From Pseudarthrobacter sp. fls2-241-R2A-127 (lineage in GTDB: Bacteria; Actinomycetota; Actinomycetes; Actinomycetales; Micrococcaceae), in the NCBI RefSeq assembly GCF_030209355.1, contig NZ_JARVSF010000014.1, positions 17,794-81,793 of the forward strand: a stretch of DNA of 64,000 nt, given 5' to 3'. Shown piece by piece: positions 24,730 to 32,896 of the stretch; position 1 is the first letter of the stretch; each line of letters begins with the position of its first letter. Position numbers and translations under genes: made by a program. The notes under the pieces are model-generated. The model had not been told where the DNA came from and made no database searches. It worked only from the letters and a program-made list of their open reading frames with translations.

Positions 24730-26196
24730 CTAGCGTGCACTCACCTTGCGAAGAGTCTCTATGTATTCCATGTAGTTTGCCGAGGATGCCAGGGCATGGC
24801 GATCGATTGTTGCCGGGGAGTAGCCGAGGGCTTCGGCGATGATTGCCACGGGGGCGAGTTTGGTGAGTTCGTGGAGGGTTCCGAGCCTGGCCGCCCGACT
24901 GCTGAAGGCAGTGCTCAGCCGTTGAGTGAGGGTTGATGCTTGGATGTGCCGGCCGGGTGAGCCGCCGCGAAATACCCAGTTGCTGTTGGGATGCGCTGCT
25001 GTCTGGTGATGGGTTGGCGCGGCTACGAGTTCGCGCCAAGGCTCATCGATCGGCGACGTAAGTGCGATTTCGACGGTTCCGAGGGTGATGGTGACGAGTT
25101 CCTCCGTCACGGTGACTTTGTCCCAGGTTAGTTGGACGATGTCGGAGACTTGCTGGCCGAAGACCAGGACGAGGATCGCTGCTGCGCGGTCTCTCGGGTT
25201 GATCTCGGCCCTCTGGCTGAGGTTGGCAACGAGCTCGGACTGAGCTGCGGCGTCGAGCCGCCGACTGGTGCCGCGGCGGTGGGGCTGCAGTTTCAGGGAC
25301 GGGTCGATGAGGTTGGTCCTGATTGCCCAGTCGAGGAACCGTGAGGCGATGCTTCGTGTCGTCGGGCCTTCTGCCTGCCATCGGTCCAGGTGCGCCTGGT
25401 TCACTTCGGCGAGTTCGGTTCCTTGATCGCTAAGCCAGTTCTGCAGTTCGATGGCGACGGTAACTGCCTGTTTGGCCCGCAGGAACGTTCCTCGGGTAAC
25501 TTCGTCCATCTGGTTCATGCGGCGCTGGTGGTGCCAACGGATGTATCGGCGGGTGATTTCGCGGTGGCTCGGGCTGGTGATCCGGTCGAGGGCTTGCTCG
25601 GCCCAGTCGCTGAACCTAGCGCTGAGTTCATCGCGTCGCGGTAGTGCATTGTGTTCAACGAGTAGTCCGCGGACATATTCGCGGGTGCGCGATGCCGGTA
25701 GTTCGTCAAGGCGGGCGTGGGTGATCACAGGCTCGGTGGCGAGTTGTTGGAGGAACTCGGTGACGTGTGGCTGCTGGATCCAGGTGAGGCCGCTGTTGGC
25801 GCGTTTCATGGACTTCAGAGCGGTGCCGACTGCCTGGAGTTCGGGGGAGGGCGGCTGGTTGTCCGGCGGGCTGAGGATCCGGTCAACGGTCAGGGCAAGG
25901 ATGCATGACCAGCACCGGCTGCCGGAATGGAGTTCGTCTTCTTTGCCGCATCCGATGCAGTCGACGTTGAGGCGGACGCCGGAGCATCTCCGGCACGCCG
26001 GCAGGCTGTCGACGCGGCCAGGTAGCACGCCTTCGTGGCCGCAGGCGCAGGTGCCGCGGGTTCGTTTGGCTTGCTGGTAGCAGTAGCCGCAGATTCCGCC
26101 GTCGGGCCAACGGACCGCGATCTTGTGGTGTTCGGCGCAGCGCCCACAGGCTTCCGGCCATTTTTGGGAGTCGCCGGCTTTACGGGGTCTAGTCAT
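24730..26196 (-). CDS. Zinc-ribbon tyrosine-recombinase-like protein, catalytically degenerate
   Basis: 488-residue third member of the recombinase unit. The N-terminal ~115 residues have multiple CxxC knuckles (CGRC, CGYC, CACG, CRRC, CIGC, CWSC), i.e. several zinc ribbons. The C-terminal half aligns with the tyrosine-recombinase fold, but both catalytic Arg positions look lost: FGQQVSDIVQLTW stands where G.R..E...L.W is usual, and the HxxR box reads HELT. A Tyr is present near the C terminus (SANYMEYIETL). ATG at 26196 overlaps the XRE gene by 8 nt. It is probably a structural partner of the active recombinase (inference). Confidence 0.82.
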   Translation of the reverse strand: MTRPRKAGDSQKWPEACGRCAEHHKIAVRWPDGGICGYCYQQAKRTRGTCACGHEGVLPGRVDSLPACRRCSGVRLNVDCIGCGKEDELHSGSRCWSCILALTVDRILSPPDNQPPSPELQAVGTALKSMKRANSGLTWIQQPHVTEFLQQLATEPVITHARLDELPASRTREYVRGLLVEHNALPRRDELSARFSDWAEQALDRITSPSHREITRRYIRWHHQRRMNQMDEVTRGTFLRAKQAVTVAIELQNWLSDQGTELAEVNQAHLDRWQAEGPTTRSIASRFLDWAIRTNLIDPSLKLQPHRRGTSRRLDAAAQSELVANLSQRAEINPRDRAAAILVLVFGQQVSDIVQLTWDKVTVTEELVTITLGTVEIALTSPIDEPWRELVAAPTHHQTAAHPNSNWVFRGGSPGRHIQASTLTQRLSTAFSSRAARLGTLHELTKLAPVAIIAEALGYSPATIDRHALASSANYMEYIETLRKVSAR

Positions 26197-26542
26197 CTTC
26201 GTCCGGCGGCAGCACTCGGATCCGGCGGGCGATCGGCGCTCCGGGTGTGATGCCGAGGTCTTCTGGCCGCTTCGGGGCATTGGCGGTCTTGGCGGCGCGC
26301 ATCTGCACGAAGGGTTCAAATAGGTCGTTAGGCGTGCATTCGAGGATGTCGCAGAGTGCTGCGAAGGTCTGGGCGGGAATGCGCTCGGGTGTTCCGGTGA
26401 CGAGGCGGTGGACCTGGGCGTTGGAGAGGTTGATGCCCCGGGCCTTGAGCAGGGGCAGCAGCTCGGTAGTCTTCCAGAGGTTTCGTTGGGCCATCAGCTG
26501 CCGGAGGTTCCAGCGGTAGCCGATCCGTCGCTGTTCAGCCAT
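26189..26542 (-). CDS. XRE-type helix-turn-helix protein of the recombinase unit
   Basis: 117-residue protein with an HTH_XRE domain over residues ~12-75: LRQLMAQRNLWKTTELLPLL, NLSNAQVHRLVTGTPERIP and LCDILECTPNDLFEPF. The C-terminal ~40 residues are charged. It overlaps both neighbours by 8 nt, so all three are translated as a unit. It may regulate the unit or help build the recombination complex. Confidence 0.88.
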   Translation of the reverse strand: MAEQRRIGYRWNLRQLMAQRNLWKTTELLPLLKARGINLSNAQVHRLVTGTPERIPAQTFAALCDILECTPNDLFEPFVQMRAAKTANAPKRPEDLGITPGAPIARRIRVLPPDEDD

Positions 26543-27665
26543 GGCTGTTCCCCTCGCCGTCGCCCTTGCGTAGCCGCTGGGCGATCATTTTCTGGATAGT
26601 CTTCTGTTTAAAGTCCGCCGACACGGAAGTATAGAGGGCCGTGGTGGAGGAGTAGCTGTGCCCGACCTGCTGCTGGATGAACAGGGGGTCGTAGCCGGCC
26701 TCGATCAGATGCGTGACATACGAGTGCCTCAGCGTGTGCAGGGTCAGTTCTTCCGGGAGCCCGGCGATTTTCCGCACCCGCTGGAAAGAACGGTCGAAGT
26801 TGCGGTGAACAGTCGAGCCGGAGCGCTCCGATGGCCAGAGGCTGGCGGACCGGTCAGCGGTAGGGAATCGTTTGCGGCCGTCAGGGGAGAGCCAGTCCTC
26901 AAGGAGCCCCACTACCCAGTCGAATTCCGGGACGGTCAGAACGGTGCGGCGGCGGGGGCCTGAGCCCTTGGTTCCCTTGGCCCAGCGCACCTGGAGCGCC
27001 CCGAAGCGGCCGAACTGTTCGACGTGCGGGTTGGGGCCGAAATCGACGTACTCGAGCATTACCAGTTCCCGCCGACGCAGTCCGTAGGCGTAGGCGACCT
27101 TGAATGCCGTCGAGTCCCTCAGTGCCGGCAGCCAGCGCTTTGAACCCTTGGCGAATTCGGCGTCGACCAGGTCGTCGGCGGCGTCAAAGAACGACTGCAG
27201 TTCCGTCCGCGTGAACGCCCGGCGCCGTGCCGGCACGGCATCGTCCGTCGTGTGCCGGGGTGAGTTCCACTCAAAGACGACCTGCACCGGGATGTCGGAA
27301 AAGACCCGTTCGCAGAACGACGCCCAGCCGTAGCGTCCGTCCGTCAGGTAGGAGCAGAACGCCCTGATGGCTCCGGAATTGGCCCTCAGGGTTGATAACG
27401 CCAAGCCTTTCTCCGAGCTGCGCCGGTCCGCGAGGAATTCGTCCACGTGATGCGCCGACCACCTCCACGGATACTCGTTGGCGTGCTCCTGGAACCGCTG
27501 GACCGTCCCGCAGGAGCTCTTGATGTACGACGTCGACAGGCCGCGCGCCAGCATCTGCGCACGCCAGCCATCCAGCATCGCCTCGAAAACGCGATCCTCG
27601 GCCCGCAGCAGCCCGACATTCACGTTGGTCAGAAAGGCCGGAATCCGCCCAGGTTCGATACTCAC
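26535..27665 (-). CDS. Tyrosine recombinase/integrase (intact active site)
   Basis: 376-residue site-specific recombinase. A SAM-like core-binding domain (residues ~30-115) precedes the catalytic domain with AYGLRRRELVMLEYVDF (Arg I), KGTKGSGPRRRTV (Lys), LTLHTLRHSYVTHL (HxxR), QQVGHSYSSTTALYTSV (His and nucleophile Tyr). All of R-K-H-R-H-Y are in place. GTG at 27665. The TCTCTCAT palindrome 21 nt upstream may be its core site. The three-gene set recalls Tn554-type TnpA/B/C and other multi-recombinase units (comparison by layout only). Confidence 0.93.
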   Translation of the reverse strand: MSIEPGRIPAFLTNVNVGLLRAEDRVFEAMLDGWRAQMLARGLSTSYIKSSCGTVQRFQEHANEYPWRWSAHHVDEFLADRRSSEKGLALSTLRANSGAIRAFCSYLTDGRYGWASFCERVFSDIPVQVVFEWNSPRHTTDDAVPARRRAFTRTELQSFFDAADDLVDAEFAKGSKRWLPALRDSTAFKVAYAYGLRRRELVMLEYVDFGPNPHVEQFGRFGALQVRWAKGTKGSGPRRRTVLTVPEFDWVVGLLEDWLSPDGRKRFPTADRSASLWPSERSGSTVHRNFDRSFQRVRKIAGLPEELTLHTLRHSYVTHLIEAGYDPLFIQQQVGHSYSSTTALYTSVSADFKQKTIQKMIAQRLRKGDGEGNSHG

Positions 27666-27685
27666 AGACCAAACTGTACGCGAAA

Positions 27686-27704
27686 TCTCTCATCTAATGA
27701 GAGA
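27686..27704. repeat. Candidate recombinase core palindrome
   Basis: TCTCTCAT-CTA-ATGAGAGA is a perfect 8-bp inverted repeat with a 3-nt centre, 21 nt upstream of the recombinase start codon. TCTCTCATCTA recurs in direct orientation at 27819-27829. Confidence 0.5.
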
Positions 27705-27818
27705 CTACGTTGCTGCGTCGCAGCATCCTGCACATCGACTCATTCATGTTGATCGGCGCGGATGTCGCACTGCACCCGTTTGACCTGCACAAACAGCCGA
27801 AGGCACTGCGGGACCAGT

Positions 27819-27829
27819 TCTCTCATCTA
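27819..27829. repeat. Second copy of the half-site
   Basis: TCTCTCATCTA, direct repeat of 27686-27696 at 133 nt distance. Could be an accessory arm site. Confidence 0.4.
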
Positions 27830-27962
27830 CTTCTACTCGTCCCACTCAAAAGCCGATAATAAAGATTCTGTAAAGCTGGGCGCCTGCCTCATCGGAGGCA
27901 GCTGATGCCCGAAGCTACTGTTCATACGGGTTGTAGCTCGGGATAGTCGGTCGGGGCGAGGT

Positions 27963-28514
27963 TCAGTTGTTGGTGCTGTCCAGGGCTTCTTGGGCGACGA
28001 GGAGCAAGTCGTCGCGGTTACTGAGTTGCATTGAGTGCTCACCGTAAAGCTCAACGGCTATGTCTACCGCCGCTTCGGCGGTGCGAATGTCCAGTGCGCG
28101 GCAGAGCACCGCGATATCGGGGATGTCACGGTCCCGCCCGGCCGCGAGCTTCATGGCTAGGAGGAACCGTGGTGAGGCGACGCGCAGCACGAGGTTGTCG
28201 GCGATCGTCACTTCGGCCGCTTCCGTGTCCTGTCCGTCCGGGATGTAGGCCCGGGCGGCGTTGTTCAGCCACCGCGGGTCCAAGCCCATTTCTTGTGCCA
28301 TGTCCGTGGCTACGTCCTGCACCGTCTGCTCCGGTTGGTACACGGCATCGATGTCTGTTGTAGAGCGTCGGGAGTCGAACTCGATGGCGATCGCCGCACC
28401 GCCGACGAGATAGATATCGGCGCCCGCGCCCCCGGCATGGAGTCGGCGGGACAGTTCTACGAGAAGCTCCCGGATGTCATCCGACCCGTAAAATGCGCGG
28501 CGTCCTGCTCTCAT
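27963..28514 (-). CDS. DUF6036-type nucleotidyltransferase (toxin-like)
   Basis: 183-residue nucleotidyltransferase-fold protein. YLVGGAAIAIEF then STTDIDAVY give the GG-x-A and Asp-x-Asp metal site of the DNA polymerase beta superfamily as in AbiEii/DUF6036 proteins. A helical part follows (FLLAMKLAAGRDRDIPDIAVL, the K of LLAMKL and R-D residues typical for the family). Such proteins with an upstream XRE gene form type II/IV-like toxin-antitoxin or phage-defence pairs (AbiEii, MenT). It overlaps the XRE gene by 4 nt. Confidence 0.85.
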   Translation of the reverse strand: MRAGRRAFYGSDDIRELLVELSRRLHAGGAGADIYLVGGAAIAIEFDSRRSTTDIDAVYQPEQTVQDVATDMAQEMGLDPRWLNNAARAYIPDGQDTEAAEVTIADNLVLRVASPRFLLAMKLAAGRDRDIPDIAVLCRALDIRTAEAAVDIAVELYGEHSMQLSNRDDLLLVAQEALDSTNN

Positions 28515-29134
28515 GCTGCGGCCAGGTTCGCGGCATCGAAGACGATGTTCGCTTCGGCGAATTCAACGGGTGTCCGTTCTGCCATTCGTTGCTTCCAGGC
28601 AGGGGAGACGTGCTTGCGGGGGGTGGCATACCATTTAGACTCCAGCGGGGGAGTACTTGTCCAGTCCGGCTCTTTCAGTCCGTGCTGGTGGCACTTGTAG
28701 GCGAAAGTCCTGGCCAGCAGGGCATCCCAGCGCTTGCGACCGGTCGACGCGGGCCGGGCGCGAAGGAACTGCCGGCGGTCAGTGGAATTGAGATGGTCGA
28801 AATAGCTGGCGGCCATGGACAGTACCCGCATGGCGAAATCCGGATCGCCGTTGCGCAGCTCCCGTCTGATCTCACGGGCTGCGGTTTCCGCGGTCCAGTA
28901 AAGTTGCGGATCCCGGGGGGCCTCCTCAATGGCCAGCCCGGTTCCCAGCTGCGCGAGAACCTTCAGCGCAGTGCTGATGGAGACGTTCCTGCCCTGCTCG
29001 AGATCAATGAGGGTTGAACGGCTGATACCGGTGGTACGGGCAAGTATTTCCTGTGACAGGCCGGCATGGAGCCGGTGACTTTTCACCTGCTCGCCAAGTT
29101 CCTGCGCGTCCTGGATTCTCTTCACGTCAATCAC
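28511..29134 (-). CDS. XRE family antitoxin-like regulator with C-terminal domain
   Basis: 207-residue protein. HTH_XRE at residues ~12-65: LGEQVKSHRLHAGLSQEILA, TGISRSTLIDLEQGRNVSI and ALKVLAQLG. The second half is alpha-helical (residues 80-207, EIRRELRNGDPDFAMRVL, WDALLARTFAYKCHQ) and may neutralise the nucleotidyltransferase. GTG at 29134 with GGAAG upstream. It likely represses the pair and acts as its antitoxin. Confidence 0.83.
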   Translation of the reverse strand: MIDVKRIQDAQELGEQVKSHRLHAGLSQEILARTTGISRSTLIDLEQGRNVSISTALKVLAQLGTGLAIEEAPRDPQLYWTAETAAREIRRELRNGDPDFAMRVLSMAASYFDHLNSTDRRQFLRARPASTGRKRWDALLARTFAYKCHQHGLKEPDWTSTPPLESKWYATPRKHVSPAWKQRMAERTPVEFAEANIVFDAANLAAA

Positions 29135-29400
29135 ACTTCCATGTCGGATAAATCCATCATAGTGCGCTACTGACGTGTGGGCTCCAGGGAAGCCCACTCA
29201 TACCAATAGTGTCTTCCGCACTCGGAAATCTGGGGGCTAACTGCCGCGAAGATACCTCCTCCGAGGAATTCCCACAGATTGTTCCCGAGGCTGGAGTAGG
29301 GTCCGCCATCCGCGTGCGGAGGCGACCTTGACGCGGAGTCGCCTTAAGCAGGGAATAGCGCCGGGCTCGGTAGAGCAGACCAAAAATGGACCACCCAGAG

Positions 29401-30534
29401 TTAGAGCATGAGGCCTCTGACGGACCGTTCGGTCGCGTCGGCGCCATCCTGCAGCGCCTGAGGCATGAGATGTCCGTACACCTGCTCGGTAGTCCGAACG
29501 GATGCATGACCCAAACGTCTTGATAAGGCGAAAAGGGAAATCCCACCGTCTTGGATAAGCCAGGAGGCATGGGTGTGCCGCAAGTCGTGGATTCGCGGGG
29601 ACTTCGCCAGGCCCTGCGCTTGTGCAGCGTCGACAGCTGGCACCCAGTGGTGTTGCCAGAAGGGTTTGTGAGCGATTCGCTGGCCGTCCGGCGTTGTGAA
29701 CAGCAGCTCGCTGCCCGGCCGGTCTGCCACTAAAGGAATGAGCAGGTCTACCAGGGCGGGATTGAGCCCGGCACTGCGCTTTCCTGCCCTGGTTTTGGTC
29801 GGGCCCAGGTAATAGCGGGATTGCCCGTCGCGTTTCCACGCTTTGTTGATGCGAGCGGTCGGCGGTTTAGAGAGCAGATCGATATCGGCGACCTTGAGTG
29901 CGGTTGCCTCCCCGAACCTGGCCCCCGTCATGACCAGGAATTGCACCAAAGTCTTGTACTGAGCGTGCATGCATCCAGCGAGCAAGCTGAACTCGGCATG
30001 GGAGAGGAACAGAGCATCGTCCTCTGCCCTTTCAACTGTAGGGAGGGGGACGCCCCGGCAGGGATTCCGGGAGATGTACCCGAGCAACTGGGCGGTCTTC
30101 ATTGCAGCCGAGAGCAGCCCATGCATGTTCTTGATGCTTTTCGGTGCGACACCGTCGACGGCAAGGCCTTTGACCCAACGCGTGACGTCCCGGTACCCGA
30201 ACTCGTCAACCGGTATCTGACCGATCGTGTTCCGAATTCGCAGGTCGAGAATCCGCTGATACGTGCCGATAGTCCCGGGGGAGGGACGCACCAGCAAGTC
30301 GATATGTTCCTGAACAACTTCCGCGACGGTGGGACCGCCCTGTTTCCCCAGCGGGCCCGCAGGCTCAGATGACTTCGGCATCTGCCCGTTGTCATTCAGG
30401 TAGCGCAGAAGGTCGAGGGCTTCCTGCTCCGACCTCACGGTCAGACGGCGTTGATGACCGGACCTGTAGTCCCGCCACCGCACCGAGAAAGCAGGAGTCC
30501 CATCCCAACGGACGCGGGTAATGATGCTGGCCAC
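29401..30534 (-). CDS. Phage-type tyrosine integrase
   Basis: 377-residue integrase. The N-terminal AP2-like/arm domain (SIITRVRWDGTPAFSVRWRD) and SAM-like domain (residues ~70-165) precede the catalytic domain with MTGARFGEATALKVADID (Arg), PTKTRAG (Lys), HDLRHTHASWLI (HxxR) and RRLGHASVRTTEQVYGHL (His, Tyr). It is complete. No tRNA or att repeat was identified beside it. It is divergent from a 64-codon gene across a palindrome. Confidence 0.93.
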   Translation of the reverse strand: MASIITRVRWDGTPAFSVRWRDYRSGHQRRLTVRSEQEALDLLRYLNDNGQMPKSSEPAGPLGKQGGPTVAEVVQEHIDLLVRPSPGTIGTYQRILDLRIRNTIGQIPVDEFGYRDVTRWVKGLAVDGVAPKSIKNMHGLLSAAMKTAQLLGYISRNPCRGVPLPTVERAEDDALFLSHAEFSLLAGCMHAQYKTLVQFLVMTGARFGEATALKVADIDLLSKPPTARINKAWKRDGQSRYYLGPTKTRAGKRSAGLNPALVDLLIPLVADRPGSELLFTTPDGQRIAHKPFWQHHWVPAVDAAQAQGLAKSPRIHDLRHTHASWLIQDGGISLFALSRRLGHASVRTTEQVYGHLMPQALQDGADATERSVRGLML

Positions 30535-30580
30535 GAGGACAGGCTACGCCCCCGCGAACCCGTAGTCAGCAGAGAGGCTG

Positions 30581-30594
30581 ACCTACCATTAGGT
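30581..30594. promoter_or_regulatory. Palindrome between integrase and small divergent gene
   Basis: ACCTA-CCAT-TAGGT, directly before the ATG at 30595; another short hairpin TCAGC/GCTGA lies at 30566-30581. Candidate operator or Xis/Int arm site. Confidence 0.35.
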
Positions 30595-30789
30595 ATGGCC
30601 ACGAAGAGACCAGATCCGGCACGCGAGGGCCCGGATCACTCACGGCAAAACCCCGGCAAAGAGTACCGCCAGGACAACGAACCGGGCCCCGGAAGTCAGA
30701 ACGTATCGCGGCGTCGAACTATCGACGAGGGGCTCAAATACGTCCTGGTCCACGACGCTGAACTTCTGGCCCGCCTCGCCGACGCCTGA
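30595..30789 (+). CDS. Small basic hypothetical protein
   Basis: 64-residue protein; N-terminal ~35 residues are polar and basic, then RRRTIDEGLKYVLVHDAELLARLADA forms a short helix. Divergent from the integrase, a position often held by small regulators or excisionases, but it has no recognisable HTH. Only a weak TTAGG ribosome site. Confidence 0.45.
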   Translation: MATKRPDPAREGPDHSRQNPGKEYRQDNEPGPGSQNVSRRRTIDEGLKYVLVHDAELLARLADA

Positions 30790-31176
30790 CGACAGCCCCT
30801 CGCATCCGATTTCCCCGTCAAAGCACACCTAGCATTCGAGTTCCTACTTCGCGGAATGGCGTCAGAATGATGATGATTTCCGCATTATTGACACCTGCTC
30901 GTGAGCTTCTCAGACCCCACCCTGACAGTCAGAGGGAGACGAAACCAAGGTGCGTGCCTTGAGATACGTCGACATAATCCAAGGAACCTGGACCGATTGA
31001 GGTCTGCTTGGGGTGTGCGGTGGTGATGTCATCTGTTGTGACTCGCGGGCTCCGTAGAACAAGTCTTAAGCCCCCGGCCTAGGCGACGTCTGCCCTTATC
31101 AGACGCCTTGACGTCAGGTTCGGGTGTACCTCATCTGATCGCTCGGAACTCCCGTTCGGCATTACCTTTTACACGG
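30790..31176. other. Gene-free stretch
   Basis: 387 nt without a supported gene. It contains a near-palindromic hairpin around 31081-31108 (GGCGACGTCTG/TCAGACGCC), placed to end transcription of the LacI/ParB-like gene. Confidence 0.4.
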
Positions 31177-31686
31177 TTACGGCAAGTCCTCGCGTACGGC
31201 TTCTTGGCCACGGGTAGGGCGACCGCGACGAATCATGCCGGCAGGTACGCCCGGCCAACTCCGTCCCCCGTTGTACTTCTGTTGCAATCGCTTGACTTCC
31301 TCCATAGTCGCCGCCACCACTAAATCAGACAGGGAGACATAACCCTCCCCCGGACCAACGGCCTGAAGTGCGGCACGAATTTGGGCCGCCTGATCTGGAG
31401 TGAAGTATGGGTTGATGTGCGCAATCGATTTCGCCTTGGTAGGTCGCCGCTTTGCTTCCCCCGTCGTAGCCGCAGTATCGCGTTTGCGACGGCTCGTCCC
31501 CTGCTTCGACTTAGAGAGAGGTGTCACCTGAGGACTCGGCGAATATTCCAAGGCCCGGATGGCGTCCCACACCTTCAGGCGGGTGTGGGGAGCGACAATG
31601 TCCGGATTGCGGAGAACGTTGGAAACGGTCGCCACCGAGACGTATGCTGCGGCAGCGACATCTGTCATGCGAGCTGTATTTTGCAA
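31177..31686 (-). CDS. LacI-type HTH fused to a ParB C-terminal-like domain
   Basis: 169-residue protein. Residues ~7-55 are a LacI-type HTH (MTDVAAAAYVSVATVSNVLR, VAPHTRLKVWDAIRALEYSP) but no sugar-binding domain follows. After a basic linker, residues ~88-150 (INPYFTPDQAAQIRAAL, YVSLSDLVVAATMEEVKRLQ) look like the RHH C-terminal part of actinobacterial plasmid centromere-binding (ParB-like) proteins. No parA is nearby. The TTG start at 31686 has GGAG 5 nt before; an ATG 18 nt later is possible. It may be a stranded plasmid partition gene. Confidence 0.7.
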   Translation of the reverse strand: MQNTARMTDVAAAAYVSVATVSNVLRNPDIVAPHTRLKVWDAIRALEYSPSPQVTPLSKSKQGTSRRKRDTAATTGEAKRRPTKAKSIAHINPYFTPDQAAQIRAALQAVGPGEGYVSLSDLVVAATMEEVKRLQQKYNGGRSWPGVPAGMIRRGRPTRGQEAVREDLP

Positions 31687-31886
31687 CGAGTCTCCAGGAT
31701 AAATACTTGATTCAGACTGCCGTCGCTGTTCGTTGACCAGCTAGTCAGGCTTCCTTGCGTGAGCTTGCCGAGCACACCAAGACACAGCAGCGTGTAGCTC
31801 GGTCCTGGTTTCTCGTCGGCAATCCATGTGGTTCAACCGGACGACACACCACTACCGTCCGGCCCTCGAGCTGGAGGGAAACCACC

Positions 31887-32885
31887 CTAGGTTCCGGACG
31901 GAGCAGCAGCGGCGACCCGGTTGCGCGGACGGGTCCGGGCGGGAACCCGGGTCACGGCCTCGCGCCGGGCGCCCACCGTGTTCTCGATGGTTCCGATCCC
32001 TTCCACTGTCATCTTCACCACGTCTCCGGTTTTCAGCGGCGGGGGAGTCTGGGCGCCGTTGCGTCCCCAGAGTTCGGCCAGGCAGCCGCTGCCGCAGGTG
32101 CCGGAGCCCAGCACGTCTCCTGGCCGCACCACCGAGTCCTGCGAGGCATAGGCCACCAGCTCTGCGAACGGCCAGCCCATGTTGGAGAGCAGGTCCTGGC
32201 CGATCGCTTCCCCGTTGACTTCGACAGCCATCGAGATCGGCAGGAACCCCTCGGCGTCATGCCGGTCCTCGAACTCGTCCGCCGTGACAATCCACGGGCC
32301 CAGCGTATTGGCGAAATCCTTGCCCTTGCACGGGCCCAGGCTGACCTTCATCTCCCGGCGCTGCAGGTCCCGCGCCGACCAGTCATTGAGCACCGTGTAG
32401 CCGAAGATGTGCCGGTGAGCCTCCTCCGCGCCCAGGTTCCGCCCGTCGCTGCCGGGAACACGTCCGACGACGGCAGCCATCTCCGTTTCAAAGTCCAGGT
32501 CCACGCAAGCCGCCGGAATCCCGATCACCTCACCGGTGCCCGTCACCGTATGCGGGTTAGTGAAATAGAAGGTGGGCGCCTCGTACCATTCCGGCACCAC
32601 GCCCGCCACACCGTCGATGCTCTTCCGCACGCCTTCGACGTGTTCCTCGAACGCCACGAAGTCCCGGATGGTAGCGGGCACCAGCGGGGCGAGCAGGCGC
32701 ACACCCCCCAACGGAACGGCAACAGCGGAACCAATGACCTCACCGGCAAGTGCCAGCGTCTCCTCGAGTCCGGCATCAAGCAGCGTCTGGACGGACTGCC
32801 CTGCCGGCAGGGCAAAGCAGTTTCCGCCGTCCACAAAGCCGGACAGCGTCCCGCCGTCGCGATTCCACCGGGCAATCTTGACCAT
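31887..32885 (-). CDS. Fumarylacetoacetate hydrolase (FAH) family protein, copy 2
   Basis: 332-residue enzyme of the FAH superfamily, which hydrolyses or hydrates ring-cleavage products. The metal site is visible: VDLDFETEMAAVVGR (Glu-x-Glu) and an Asp in GYTVLNDWSARDLQ; GPCKGKDFANTLGPWIV is typical. Last gene of the five-gene operon, 11 nt after the amidohydrolase. The C terminus is long and basic. The exact reaction is unknown. Confidence 0.9.
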   Translation of the reverse strand: MVKIARWNRDGGTLSGFVDGGNCFALPAGQSVQTLLDAGLEETLALAGEVIGSAVAVPLGGVRLLAPLVPATIRDFVAFEEHVEGVRKSIDGVAGVVPEWYEAPTFYFTNPHTVTGTGEVIGIPAACVDLDFETEMAAVVGRVPGSDGRNLGAEEAHRHIFGYTVLNDWSARDLQRREMKVSLGPCKGKDFANTLGPWIVTADEFEDRHDAEGFLPISMAVEVNGEAIGQDLLSNMGWPFAELVAYASQDSVVRPGDVLGSGTCGSGCLAELWGRNGAQTPPPLKTGDVVKMTVEGIGTIENTVGARREAVTRVPARTRPRNRVAAAAPSGT

Positions 32886-32896
32886 GTACGTGTTCC

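Noticed and set aside
27710..27723. TTGCTGCGTCGCAG as an eighth MarR-type palindrome
   Set aside because: One mismatch, far from the cluster, and part of a GCTGCG/CGCAGC repeat near the recombinase.
29361..29390. tRNA-like stretch GGCTCGGTAGAGCAGACC
   Set aside because: It resembles a D-arm, but no anticodon stem, T-arm or acceptor pairing could be drawn around it.
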